Source: an uncultured Oscillibacter sp. (GTDB taxonomy: Bacteria; Bacillota; Clostridia; Oscillospirales; Oscillospiraceae). From it: a DNA stretch of 28,792 nucleotides. The notes beneath the pieces are model-generated. The model did no database searches, was not told the origin of the DNA, and worked only from the letters and a program-made list of their open reading frames with translations. The position numbers were made by a program, and so were the translations under genes. This document shows, in pieces, positions 7,990 to 14,804 of this stretch (the first letter of the stretch is position 1; every line of letters starts with the position of its first letter). The DNA is taken from assembly GCA_910584075.1 (NCBI GenBank), contig CAJTZI010000027.1:1-28792 (forward strand). Direction: 5' to 3'.

Positions 7990-8026
7990 AAAAAGTCCGG
8001 CGGGGCCGGGAGGGCTCCGCCGGGCT
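7990..8026 (-). terminator. Terminator of the bactofilin gene
   Basis: Ten-bp stem with one G-U pair (8017-8026 with 7994-8003), followed on the minus strand by a run of five T (7994-7990). It lies 15 bases past the bactofilin stop. Confidence 0.75.
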
Positions 8027-8040
8027 TCCATGTACGCCTC

Positions 8041-8514
8041 TTACAGGGACATCTCCTCTTCGCCGCCGGTTCCAGGCCGTATGTCCGTCCGCGCGGCAGA
8101 CGTCTCCTTGATCATGGTGGTGCGGCCGTTCAGCCTGCCCCCGTCCTCAATGACAAAGGAGACGGTGGTCACATCCCCCACCACAGAGCCTGTCTTCTCC
8201 AGCCGCAGATGGTCGTGGGCGATGATATTTCCCTCCACGCTGCCGGCAATCCGGATGACATCCGCCTCGACCGGGCCTTTGATGACTCCGGTATCAGACA
8301 CGATCACGTAGCCCTTCAGGCTGACCTCTCCCTCTACTCTGCCTTCAATCTGAACCACGCCGTCGCCCCGCAGAGTGCCGGTCACAGTCAGATCCTTGGC
8401 AATCACCGTATTGGTGTGAGGTTCCGGAAGCTGGGGCATCTCCTCCTGCTCCTCCGGGGCATACTGATAATCCGTCTGGTCAGCTGCCTTTGTCTGTCCT
8501 CCAAACAATCCCAT
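8041..8514 (-). CDS. Bactofilin family polymer-forming protein
   Basis: A 157-residue bactofilin (DUF583 type). These form cytoskeletal filaments that organise cell shape, wall synthesis or envelope machinery. The central beta-helical core (about 36-136) shows the regular V-x-G / G-x-V-x-G pattern: TVIAKDLTVTGTLRG, VQIEGRVEGEV, IRIAGSVEGNI, GSVVGDV. Both ends are low-complexity: an N-terminal Glu/Gln-rich tail (10-33) and an acidic C-terminal tail. MGLFGG is chosen as the start because AGGAGG lies 9 bases upstream; an in-frame ATG nine codons earlier has no such site. Own promoter and terminator, so monocistronic. The partner and cellular role here cannot be read from context. Confidence 0.9.
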   Translation of the reverse strand: MGLFGGQTKAADQTDYQYAPEEQEEMPQLPEPHTNTVIAKDLTVTGTLRGDGVVQIEGRVEGEVSLKGYVIVSDTGVIKGPVEADVIRIAGSVEGNIIAHDHLRLEKTGSVVGDVTTVSFVIEDGGRLNGRTTMIKETSAARTDIRPGTGGEEEMSL

Positions 8515-8555
8515 ATCCTTCTGCCTCCTTTTGTTCATAGGGGTTGACTGATTCA

Positions 8556-8583
8556 AGTATAGCACAAAAAAAAGAACCTTCAA
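8556..8583 (-). promoter_or_regulatory. Promoter of the bactofilin gene
   Basis: On the minus strand TTGAAG (8583-8578) and TATACT (8561-8556) are 16 bases apart, about 40 bases before the start codon. Confidence 0.65.
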
Positions 8584-8599
8584 GGCTTTTTCGTCGAAC

Positions 8600-8620
8600 A
8601 GCCGCAAAAGTTTTGCGGCT
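8600..8620. repeat. Palindrome between divergent bactofilin and rpsU promoters
   Basis: AGCCGCAAAA (8600-8609) and TTTTGCGGCT (8611-8620) are a perfect 10-bp inverted repeat around one base. T-rich DNA follows (8628-8634). It lies just outside both promoters, so it could be an operator or a terminator of stray rightward transcripts. Confidence 0.5.
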
Positions 8621-8654
8621 CCCGCTCTTTTTTAAGATATTTTTTCAATTTCTC

Positions 8655-8683
8655 TTGACAACAGGGTATTCCCTTTGTATAAT
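8655..8683 (+). promoter_or_regulatory. Consensus promoter of rpsU
   Basis: TTGACA (8655-8660) and TATAAT (8678-8683) at 17-base spacing: a perfect sigma-A promoter, fitting a highly expressed ribosomal protein gene. Confidence 0.93.
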
Positions 8684-8770
8684 ACATACGTTAAAGCCAT
8701 AATATATGATATGTATGGCCCTTAAAGTATCCTGGAAAAAGCCGGATACCTCGGAGGGAGGGAAATATAG

Positions 8771-8953
8771 ATGTCTGAGATCCATGTGAAGGAAAACGAA
8801 TCCATCGACAGCGCACTGAAGCGGTTCAAGCGCAGCTGCGCCAAGGCTGGCGTTCTGGCCGAGGTTCGGAAAAGAGAGCACTACGAGAGTCCCAGCGTGA
8901 AGCGGCGCAAGAAGTCTGAGGCTGCCCGCAAGAACAAAAAGCGCTACTATTGA
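8771..8953 (+). CDS. rpsU: 30S ribosomal protein bS21
   Basis: A 60-residue small basic protein with the bS21 pattern: MSEIHVKENESIDSALKRFKR, then SCAKAGVLAEVRKREHYESPSVKRRKKSEAARK and a Lys/Arg-rich tail. bS21 is a late 30S component near the anti-Shine-Dalgarno region and helps initiation. The ATG is preceded by GGAGGGAGGG. It is transcribed alone between a perfect promoter and a strong terminator; often it is linked to yqeY-type genes, which are absent here. Confidence 0.97.
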   Translation: MSEIHVKENESIDSALKRFKRSCAKAGVLAEVRKREHYESPSVKRRKKSEAARKNKKRYY

Positions 8954-8962
8954 TCTTTGTCT

Positions 8963-9001
8963 CACAAAGGAGGCCGCGCCCATGGCGCGGCCTCCTTTGT
9001 G
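8963..9001. terminator. Strong terminator of rpsU, shared with the convergent gene
   Basis: Perfect 18-bp stem (8963-8980 with 8984-9001) and a 3-base loop. It lies 9 bases after the rpsU stop and also faces the minus-strand gene ending at 9048. Confidence 0.88.
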
Positions 9002-9047
9002 TTTGAAAGGTTTGAAGCGAAAAAACGTGAAGACGGCTTTGACCGCC

Positions 9048-9824
9048 TCATTTCCCGCTCTGGGGGAAGAGCTTCCCCGCGACGTCCTTCACCTCCGGCC
9101 ACATGAGGAAGGCCGCCGAGAAGCCCATGGCGTTTCCGATGCGCAGCTTCTGTGACAATGTGTCCGCATCGTCAAAGAGGACGAAGTGGGTCTCCCCCTC
9201 CCGGCTGTATGTAAAATACCGGGCGCAGAGGTCCTGGGAGAAGAAGACCGAGGGCCGCTCCCGCTCTGTCAGGCGGCGGAAGTCCTCCTCCGTCAAAGGC
9301 TCCCCCTCCCCGGAGCGGGCCGGCAGGCGGAAGTCCATCCGCAGCCGCTGAACGTCCAGAGCCAGACGGGACGCGCCCCCCTGGGCCGCGGCGGCCTCCT
9401 GAAGGTGCTGAGAAAAATTCCCCCCGGAGATGGCGGTGCACAGCAGCGGGATGCCCGCCGTCGTGGCCCGGGCGTAGCTCTCCGGCAGGTACAGCGCCCG
9501 CCGTCCGGCGGACAGGGTCTGCCCCAGCCGCTCCACAAAGGCCAGCCGGTCCCGGCGGGGCCGCTCCTCAAAGTCCAGCAGGACGCCGCCGTACCCCCGC
9601 CGCCCGCACTCCCTCAGCACCGCCGCGCACAGTGCCTGGGGGTCCTCGATCAGGGGCGCCTCCCGGTCACTGACAGACAGCAGACCACCCCGGGTCTGGA
9701 GCAGCAGGTTCTGCCGCAGCATGGTGGATCCCGAGCCGATGCGGTAGGCCACATGGGCGAAGGCACGGCCGTACTTCCCCGCCTCCCGCAATTCCTCCGG
9801 TGTCACGGCCAGATAGGTCTGCAA
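9048..9824 (-). CDS. GH18-like (beta/alpha)8 protein, TTG start
   Basis: A 258-residue protein without signal peptide. GYGGVLLDFEER (about residues 72-83) resembles the barrel strand of glycoside hydrolase family 18, whose catalytic motif ends D-x-E; the following FVERLGQTL, ALYLPESYA and the C-terminal AMGFSAAFLMWPEV fit a short TIM barrel of the kind found in spore-wall chitinase-like hydrolases. No wall-binding domain (LysM, SH3) is seen, so it may be a cytoplasmic or degenerate member. The start is set at TTG because GGGGGAG lies 6 bases upstream on the minus strand and no ATG with a ribosome site occurs nearby; the open frame continues upstream but overlaps the divergent yqeG gene. Family call is moderate; substrate unknown. 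Confidence 0.65.
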   Translation of the reverse strand: MQTYLAVTPEELREAGKYGRAFAHVAYRIGSGSTMLRQNLLLQTRGGLLSVSDREAPLIEDPQALCAAVLRECGRRGYGGVLLDFEERPRRDRLAFVERLGQTLSAGRRALYLPESYARATTAGIPLLCTAISGGNFSQHLQEAAAAQGGASRLALDVQRLRMDFRLPARSGEGEPLTEEDFRRLTERERPSVFFSQDLCARYFTYSREGETHFVLFDDADTLSQKLRIGNAMGFSAAFLMWPEVKDVAGKLFPQSGK

Positions 9825-9851
9825 TGTAATCTCCCCCTTGTGCAGATGGGT

Positions 9852-9879
9852 TTGGACTGGTATACTATGTGAATATACT
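9852..9879 (+). promoter_or_regulatory. Promoter of yqeG
   Basis: TTGGAC (9852-9857) and TATACT (9874-9879) at 16-base spacing, only 20 bases before the ATG, giving a very short leader that still holds GAGGAG. Confidence 0.65.
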
Positions 9880-9899
9880 ATGCGAGTGAGGAGAAGCCT

Positions 9900-10403
9900 A
9901 TGCCGTTTTCCCTGATTCCCCACCGGGTCTTTGACCGCTATGGGGATATTACCACTGAATACCTGCGGGAGCAGAACATTACCCTGCTCCTCAGCGACCT
10001 GGACTTCACTCTGGCCGCCAAATCCACCCGCCGGCCCGACCAGGCCCTGCGGGACTGGATCGTTGCCCTGGCGGAAGCGGGCATCGGATTGATGATCGTG
10101 TCCAACAACCGCTCCGGAACACGGGTGACGGAGTTCTGCGCCGATCTGGGAGTCCCCTACCAGGGCCGCGCCGGAAAGCCCTCCACAAAGGGTCTGGAGG
10201 CCGCCATGGCCCGGGCCGGAGCGGACCGGGCCCATACCGCCATGCTGGGCGACAAGCTGCTGACAGACATGCTGGCGGCCAACCGGGCCGGGGTTCTGGC
10301 GCTGATGGTGGAACCGGTGGGCGGAGCCGTGACGCTGTGGCAGAGGGTGCTCCACGCCTTACAGGCGCCCTTCAAGGCGGTGAGCCGAAGGAGAAGCCGG
10401 TAA
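9900..10403 (+). CDS. yqeG: YqeG family HAD IIIA-type phosphatase
   Basis: A 167-residue HAD-superfamily phosphatase of the YqeG type, related to the phosphatidylglycerophosphatase GEP4 family that makes phosphatidylglycerol. Motif I is DLDFTL (33-38; Asp33 nucleophile, Asp35 acid), motif II lies in MIVSNN, and motif IV is GDKLLTD. Length is usual for YqeG. In many Firmicutes yqeG lies in a yqeG-yqeH-aroE cluster; here it stands alone, divergent from the GH18-like gene. A cardiolipin synthase is encoded 4.4 kb downstream, consistent with but not proving a phospholipid role. The ATG at 9900 has GGAGAAG just upstream. Confidence 0.88.
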   Translation: MPFSLIPHRVFDRYGDITTEYLREQNITLLLSDLDFTLAAKSTRRPDQALRDWIVALAEAGIGLMIVSNNRSGTRVTEFCADLGVPYQGRAGKPSTKGLEAAMARAGADRAHTAMLGDKLLTDMLAANRAGVLALMVEPVGGAVTLWQRVLHALQAPFKAVSRRRSR

Positions 10404-10411
10404 CGGCTTTT
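10395..10411 (+). terminator. Short terminator overlapping the yqeG stop
   Basis: AGCCG (10395-10399) pairs with CGGCT (10404-10408) around the stop codon and is followed by TTTT. The stem is only 5 bp. Confidence 0.4.
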
Positions 10412-10723
10412 GCCCAATTCCGGGGCCCCGGAAAACAGGCGAACGGCAGACAGCGCCGCGTGAAAAAGCATATTGCATATCTTCCGTTTCTCCGCAGCAA
10501 GTCCACACCGCCAATCCCTCTCCGGTCAGCCCCGTTCCAAGCGGGCCTGCTGGGGAAAGCCAAATTTTTTCAGCCGATTCCGGCTGAACGGTGGAAAAAT
10601 ACTTGCAATACGGGACAAGATACGGTAGAATAGGAATGATCAAATTACCAGATCATAGAAAAGACAGAGAAAATGTCCTCCCACAGGTCGTTTTCTCGTA
10701 GATTTTGTGAGGAGGGTATTATT
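10404..10723 (+). other. Non-coding gap between yqeG and efp with two palindromes
   Basis: No gene is seen in these 320 bases. They hold a perfect 16-base palindrome (TTCCGGGGCCCCGGAA, 10418-10433), an 8-bp hairpin (10569-10576 with 10581-10588) just before the efp promoter, and then a leader of about 85 bases. Neither palindrome has a T tail on its exit side, so they are not obvious terminators. Confidence 0.6.
10603..10631 (+). promoter_or_regulatory. Promoter of efp
   Basis: TTGCAA (10603-10608) and TAGAAT (10626-10631) at 17-base spacing. The leader to the ATG at 10724 is about 85 bases. Confidence 0.78.
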
Positions 10724-11293
10724 ATGCCTACGATTACCGCTGGCGATTTCCGGAAAGGTCTGATCTTCGAGATGGAGGGGAAGCCCATGCTGGTGGTGGA
10801 CTTCCAGCACGTAAAGCCCGGCAAGGGCGCCGCCTTTGTGCGCACCAAGTATAAAAACGTCATCACTGGCGCCATCCGCGAGGAGTCCTTCAACCCCACC
10901 GCCAAGTTCGAGCAGGCCAGCGTAGAGCGCAAGGACGCCGAGTACAGCTACAACGACGGCGACCTGTATTATTTCATGGACCCCGAGACCTACGATATGT
11001 CCCCCCTGAACCGGGACGTGCTGGGCGAGGCCTTCAAGTTCATGAAGGAAAACACCGTCTGCAAGCTGGTGAGCTATAAGGGCAATGTGTTCACCGTGGA
11101 AGTCCCCAACTTCATGGACCTGGAGGTCACTGAGACCGAGCCCGGCGTGAAGGGCGACACCGCCACCAACGTCACCAAGAAGGCCACCCTGGAGACCGGC
11201 GCCGTGATTCAGGTACCCCTGTTCATCAATGAGGGCGAGAAGATTCAGGTGGATACCCGGACTGGCGAGTATTTGGGACGCTGCAAGGAATGA
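10724..11293 (+). CDS. efp: Elongation factor P
   Basis: A 189-residue EF-P, close to the family's usual 185. EF-P binds between P and E sites and rescues ribosomes stalled at polyproline. The N-terminal KOW-like domain (1-62) carries the tip loop KPGKGAAF with Lys34 at the position modified in many bacteria. Two OB domains follow (about 66-128 and 130-185), the last with GDTATNVTKKATLETGAVIQVPLFINEGEKIQVDTRTGEYLGR. The ATG at 10724 has GAGGAGG upstream; the open frame extends earlier only through the leader. No epmA/ymfI-type modification gene is seen nearby. Confidence 0.98.
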   Translation: MPTITAGDFRKGLIFEMEGKPMLVVDFQHVKPGKGAAFVRTKYKNVITGAIREESFNPTAKFEQASVERKDAEYSYNDGDLYYFMDPETYDMSPLNRDVLGEAFKFMKENTVCKLVSYKGNVFTVEVPNFMDLEVTETEPGVKGDTATNVTKKATLETGAVIQVPLFINEGEKIQVDTRTGEYLGRCKE

Positions 11294-11296
11294 TCA

Positions 11297-11324
11297 TAAA
11301 GGGGGGACTGACGTCCCCCCTTTA
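11297..11324 (+). terminator. Terminator of efp
   Basis: Perfect 12-bp stem (11297-11308 with 11313-11324), loop TGAC. The T tail is only three bases, so stopping may be incomplete and some read-through into the next gene is possible. Confidence 0.7.
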
Positions 11325-11532
11325 CGCTCCGCCGGGAAAGTCCGGCTCTGCGGTCCCTCTGTCCCGCCCCAGAGCGCACGGGTTCCGGCGCGTTCGTCTT
11401 CTCAGGGCCTCCCCTGCGGATCAACCGGGAACCTGCGGTTCCCAGGCCCCGTCCTCAGCGCCTGCGGGCGCCGGGACGCGGGGAACAAACTCACCACTAC
11501 CAATCACCTGAGCAATGAAAGGAGCTGCTGTT

Positions 11533-11967
11533 ATGGAAATCACTGAAAAAGTCGCTTACCTGAAAGGACTGGCCGAAGGCATGGAACTGGACACCGACAA
11601 AAAAGTAGGCAAGCTGCTGGCCGCCATCATCGACACGCTGGACGACATCGCCCTGGAACTGGAGGATATCAAAGACGAGCAGGCAGAGCTGGCCGACGGG
11701 CTGGACGCCGTCAGCGATGACTTGGAGGACGTGGAGAACGTAATCTTCGACGAGTGGGACGAGGATGACGAGGATGACGGCGAGTACTACTACGACGACC
11801 TGGACGAGGACGAGGAGTGCTACGCCACCACCTGCCCCACCTGCGAGGAGACCATCTATTTTGACGAGTCCGTCCTGGAGGACGGCGAGGTCCTCTGCCC
11901 CAACTGCGGCGAGCGGCTGGAGTTCGATCTGGAGGGCCTGGACGAGGAAGAGGAAGACGGGGAGTAA
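11533..11967 (+). CDS. CD1247 N-terminal domain protein with zinc ribbon
   Basis: A 144-residue acidic protein. The N-terminal part (EKVAYLKGLAEGMELDTDKKVGKLLAAIIDTLDDIALELEDI) matches the CD1247 N-terminal domain of clostridial proteins, a helical region of unknown function. The middle is a run of Asp/Glu/Tyr (about 75-97). The C-terminal part has two Cys pairs, CPTC and CPNC, spaced as a zinc ribbon. It may act in transcription or RNA binding, but no function is established. ATG 11533 is preferred over ATG 11515 because AAAGGAG lies 8 bases before it. No convincing promoter is seen in the GC-rich 208 bases after the efp terminator, so it may depend on efp read-through. Confidence 0.88.
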   Translation: MEITEKVAYLKGLAEGMELDTDKKVGKLLAAIIDTLDDIALELEDIKDEQAELADGLDAVSDDLEDVENVIFDEWDEDDEDDGEYYYDDLDEDEECYATTCPTCEETIYFDESVLEDGEVLCPNCGERLEFDLEGLDEEEEDGE

Positions 11968-11988
11968 CCCCCTCCACAAAACGCATCA

Positions 11989-12019
11989 AACCGCCCGGTG
12001 CGCACTGCGCCGGGCGGTT
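11989..12019. terminator. Bidirectional terminator between convergent genes
   Basis: Ten-bp stem (11989-11998 with 12010-12019) with a small inner stem. T-rich DNA follows on the plus strand and A bases precede it, so it suits both the CD1247-type gene and coaW. Confidence 0.8.
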
Positions 12020-12046
12020 CTCCTCTTCTTCTGTCTTTCCTCTGTC

Positions 12047-12880
12047 TCAGGACTGCTGCCGCAGGCTGCACAGCCCAGCGCCGATGGCGGTGGCAAAGGT
12101 GGCGTTCTCCGGCACAATATAATGGAAGCCGTACAGCTTTTCAAAGAGCCGGAAATTGGGCTTCACCTGGGAGAGAGTGGTCATGGACCCCGTGAGGATT
12201 ACCGTGTCCGCTCCGCAGGCCTGGCAGGCCAGCACCGTCATGGTTCCGATGGCCTGGAGCACCAGATTCACCACCCCGGCGGCCAGGTCGGCGGGGGCCG
12301 CGTCCTCAGCCAGATTGCCGAAATTGGCGGCGGTCATGTCCGGGTCCAGGGTGGCGGCAGCGTTTTTGGAGATGTCCCGGATGGTCAGATCCACATGGCT
12401 CAGATCCCCCTGCTCCGCCAGACGCTTGATCTGACCGAACCGCTCCATGTCCACCAGCTTGCGGCAAAGCCCCCCCAGGGTGCCGCCGCCGATGCCGCTG
12501 CCGCACAGGTGGCGCACCGTGCCATCCCGCTCCGCCCAGAGGAAGGCGGTGCCGGTGCCCATGGTCACCACCACGCCCCGCTCCTGCTCCGACAGGGACA
12601 GTGCCCCCGCGCAGCTGGCGGAGAACTCGTCCACACGGCAGGTGGGCAGGCCGTAGATGTCCCCCTCCACATAGGAGGTGCCCACGCCGGTGAGGACCAC
12701 CCGCTCCACATCGGAGAGGGTCAGACCGTTGGTGGTCAGGTAGTTGCCCAGCGCGCCGAACAGGCTGGTCACCTGATCCTCCGCCCGGACCCGCAGCATG
12801 GAGATCATGCCGCCGTCCGGCCGCAGCCCCACAATCTTTGTGGTGGAGCCGCCGATGTCGATTCCCAGGATCACGCTCAT
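12047..12880 (-). CDS. coaW: Type II pantothenate kinase
   Basis: A 277-residue ASKHA-fold kinase that phosphorylates pantothenate, the first step of coenzyme A synthesis, in the cytoplasm. The phosphate loop GIDIGGSTTK (6-15) carries the Asp and Lys expected at the active site. Further signatures are MGTGTAFLW (adenosine region), GSGIGGGTLGGL and VILTGSM, then the C-terminal ATAIGAG. Length and motifs fit CoaW (S. aureus / eukaryote-like type II, usually not feedback inhibited by CoA) rather than types I or III. The start at 12880 has AAAGGGGAAG upstream; the open frame extends further through the intergenic DNA but lacks homology there. It is divergent from the nicotinate phosphoribosyltransferase gene. 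Confidence 0.93.
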   Translation of the reverse strand: MSVILGIDIGGSTTKIVGLRPDGGMISMLRVRAEDQVTSLFGALGNYLTTNGLTLSDVERVVLTGVGTSYVEGDIYGLPTCRVDEFSASCAGALSLSEQERGVVVTMGTGTAFLWAERDGTVRHLCGSGIGGGTLGGLCRKLVDMERFGQIKRLAEQGDLSHVDLTIRDISKNAAATLDPDMTAANFGNLAEDAAPADLAAGVVNLVLQAIGTMTVLACQACGADTVILTGSMTTLSQVKPNFRLFEKLYGFHYIVPENATFATAIGAGLCSLRQQS

Positions 12881-12991
12881 ATCCGCTTTCCCCTTCCCCG
12901 CCGGCGGGCAGAGCCCCGCCGTCTCTGTCTCTGGAATATCCCCATCATAAAAGAGCGGAGGCGGGTTGTCAATCGGAATCGGGAAAAAAGA

Positions 12992-13020
12992 TTGCTTTTC
13001 CCGTCCAGGGGTCTTATAAT
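12992..13020 (+). promoter_or_regulatory. Promoter of pncB
   Basis: TTGCTT (12992-12997) and a perfect TATAAT (13015-13020) at 17-base spacing. The leader to the ATG at 13096 is about 70 bases. Confidence 0.82.
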
Positions 13021-13034
13021 ACATCTAACTTTGA

Positions 13035-13080
13035 CCGGCGGCAATCGCCCGCCGGAAAGCAGCGGCAGGGTGCGCCGCTG
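13035..13080 (+). promoter_or_regulatory. Two tandem hairpins in the pncB leader
   Basis: Stems 13035-13041 with 13049-13055 (7 bp) and 13060-13066 with 13074-13080 (7 bp) fill most of the short leader and end 5 bases before the GGAGG at 13086-13090. They could control translation. No known NAD-binding riboswitch consensus is recognised. Confidence 0.45.
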
Positions 13081-13095
13081 TGTGTGGAGGCACTT

Positions 13096-14544
13096 ATGAA
13101 AACGGAAGAAAAACTGAACATGACCATGCTCTGCGACTTCTACGAGCTGACCATGGGCAACGGCTATTTCCAGTCTGGCTTTCAGGACCGGATCACCTAC
13201 TTTGACGTCTTTTTCCGGGATATCCCGGACAAGGGCGGCTTCGCCATCTGCGCAGGACTGGAGCAGCTGATCGACTATATTGAGCACTTGCGTTTCGAGG
13301 AGGCCGACATCCGGTACCTCCAGGGCCGGGGACTGTTCTCCGAGGAATTTCTGGAATTTCTGCGGCACTTCCGCTTCACCGGCGACATCTGGGCCGTGCC
13401 GGAGGGAACGCCCATCTTCCCCGGGGAGCCCATCCTGACGGTCCGGGCCCCCGCCATTCAGGCCCAGCTGATCGAGACCTTTGTCCTGCTGACCCTGAAC
13501 CACCAGAGCCTCATCGCCACCAAGGCCAACCGCATCGTCCGGGCGGCCCAGGGGCGCACGGTGCTGGAATTCGGCTCCCGCCGGGCCCAGGGGGCCGACG
13601 CCGCCGTCACCGGCGCCCGGGCGGCCTATATCGGCGGCTGCAGGGGAACGGCATGCACCATTTCGGACCAGTTGTACGGCGTTCCAGCCGGCGGCACCAT
13701 GGCCCACGCCTGGGTCCAGATGTTCGACAGCCAGTATGAGGCCTTCAAAACCTACTGCCAAATCTACCCTGGCAGCGCAACACTGCTGGTGGACACCTAC
13801 AATGTGCTGAAATCCGGCGTGCCGGACGCCATCCGGGCCTTCAACGAGGTGCTAAAGCCCCTGGGCATCACAAAGTGCGGCATCCGGCTGGACTCCGGCG
13901 ACATCGCCTACCTCAGCCGGGAGGCCCGGAAGATGCTGGACGACGCCGGCTGGAAGTCGTGCCAGATCTCCGCCTCCAACTCCCTAGACGAGTATATCAT
14001 CCGGGACCTGCTGCAGCAGGGCGCGGAGATCGATCTCTTCGGTGTGGGTGAGCGGATGATCACCGCCCGCAGTGAGCCGGTGTTTGGCGGGGTGTACAAG
14101 CTGGCCGCCGTGGAGGACGGCGGGGGAAGCATCATCCCCAAGATCAAAGTCAGCGAAAACGTGGGCAAGATCACCAATCCCCATTTCAAAAAAGTCTACC
14201 GTATCTTTGACAGCGCCACCGGCAAGGCGGAGGCGGACTACATCACCGTCTGGGACGAGACGGTGGACGAATCCCAGCCCCTGGAGCTGTTCGATCCCCA
14301 GGCCACCTGGAAGCGCAAGACCTACACCAATTTCACCGCCGCTCCTCTGCTGCGTCCGGTGTTCCAGGGCGGCGTTCTGGTCTATGACCGCCCCTCTCTG
14401 CCGGAGATCCAGAAATACTGTCTGGAACAAGTGGACACCCTCTGGGACGAGGTCAAGCGTTTTGAAAATCCCCATACCTACTACGTGGACCTGAGTCAGA
14501 AGCTGTGGGACATCAAGCAGAGCCTCCTGCGGGAAAAACGCTGA
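13096..14544 (+). CDS. pncB: Nicotinate phosphoribosyltransferase
   Basis: A 482-residue enzyme making nicotinate mononucleotide from nicotinate and PRPP with ATP, the entry step of the Preiss-Handler NAD salvage route. Signatures: MLCDFYELTMGNGYF near the N-terminus, EFGSRRAQGADAAVTGARAAYIGG from Glu158, GTMAHAW with the likely phosphorylated His204, and GIRLDSGDIAYLS in the phosphate-binding region. Length is usual for the clostridial type. The ATG at 13096 follows GGAGG by 5 bases; the frame is open well upstream but overlaps divergent coaW. No pncA, nadD or nadE lies in the window. Confidence 0.96.
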   Translation: MKTEEKLNMTMLCDFYELTMGNGYFQSGFQDRITYFDVFFRDIPDKGGFAICAGLEQLIDYIEHLRFEEADIRYLQGRGLFSEEFLEFLRHFRFTGDIWAVPEGTPIFPGEPILTVRAPAIQAQLIETFVLLTLNHQSLIATKANRIVRAAQGRTVLEFGSRRAQGADAAVTGARAAYIGGCRGTACTISDQLYGVPAGGTMAHAWVQMFDSQYEAFKTYCQIYPGSATLLVDTYNVLKSGVPDAIRAFNEVLKPLGITKCGIRLDSGDIAYLSREARKMLDDAGWKSCQISASNSLDEYIIRDLLQQGAEIDLFGVGERMITARSEPVFGGVYKLAAVEDGGGSIIPKIKVSENVGKITNPHFKKVYRIFDSATGKAEADYITVWDETVDESQPLELFDPQATWKRKTYTNFTAAPLLRPVFQGGVLVYDRPSLPEIQKYCLEQVDTLWDEVKRFENPHTYYVDLSQKLWDIKQSLLREKR

Positions 14545-14669
14545 GCAGACGTCTGCGGCGCGGGCGTTTGCAGGCATCTTACCCGGCACGGGGCCAGGGC
14601 CGCCGCCTCGCGCTCTCCCCGCATTGCCGGCGGCCTGAAGGCTCTGTACGGCGGCTGTTCGGCAAACGG

Positions 14670-14707
14670 AGCCAGGGCCTCGCTTTCAGCGGGGCCCTGG
14701 CTTTTTC
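14670..14707 (+). terminator. Terminator of pncB
   Basis: Ten-bp outer stem (14670-14679 with 14693-14702), extended by five more pairs including one G-U, followed by TTTTT (14702-14706). It lies 126 bases past the stop. Confidence 0.9.
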
Positions 14708-14729
14708 AGAATTGTTCACAGAAAAACGG

Positions 14730-14758
14730 TTGCGTGCCAGCCTGATTTTTTGTATAAT
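14730..14758 (+). promoter_or_regulatory. Promoter of cls
   Basis: TTGCGT (14730-14735) and a perfect TATAAT (14753-14758) at 17-base spacing. Confidence 0.8.
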
Positions 14759-14804
14759 AGGAGGATAGCATGAAAAGCTGAGAGAATGAGAGGAGGCGGA
14801 GACC

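Larger units (their letters stand above)
14545..14804 (+). other. Gap between pncB and cls
   Basis: No gene is seen. Right after the pncB stop is a perfect 12-base palindrome (GCAGACGTCTGC, 14545-14556). The pncB terminator (14670-14706) and the cls promoter (14730-14758) occupy the second half. Confidence 0.6.

Noticed and set aside
9825..10355. N-terminal extension of the GH18-like gene through yqeG
   Set aside because: It is the shadow of yqeG; the TTG at 9824 has a proper ribosome site.
13021..13095. Known NAD riboswitch classes in the pncB leader
   Set aside because: No recognisable conserved core; only two simple hairpins are present.
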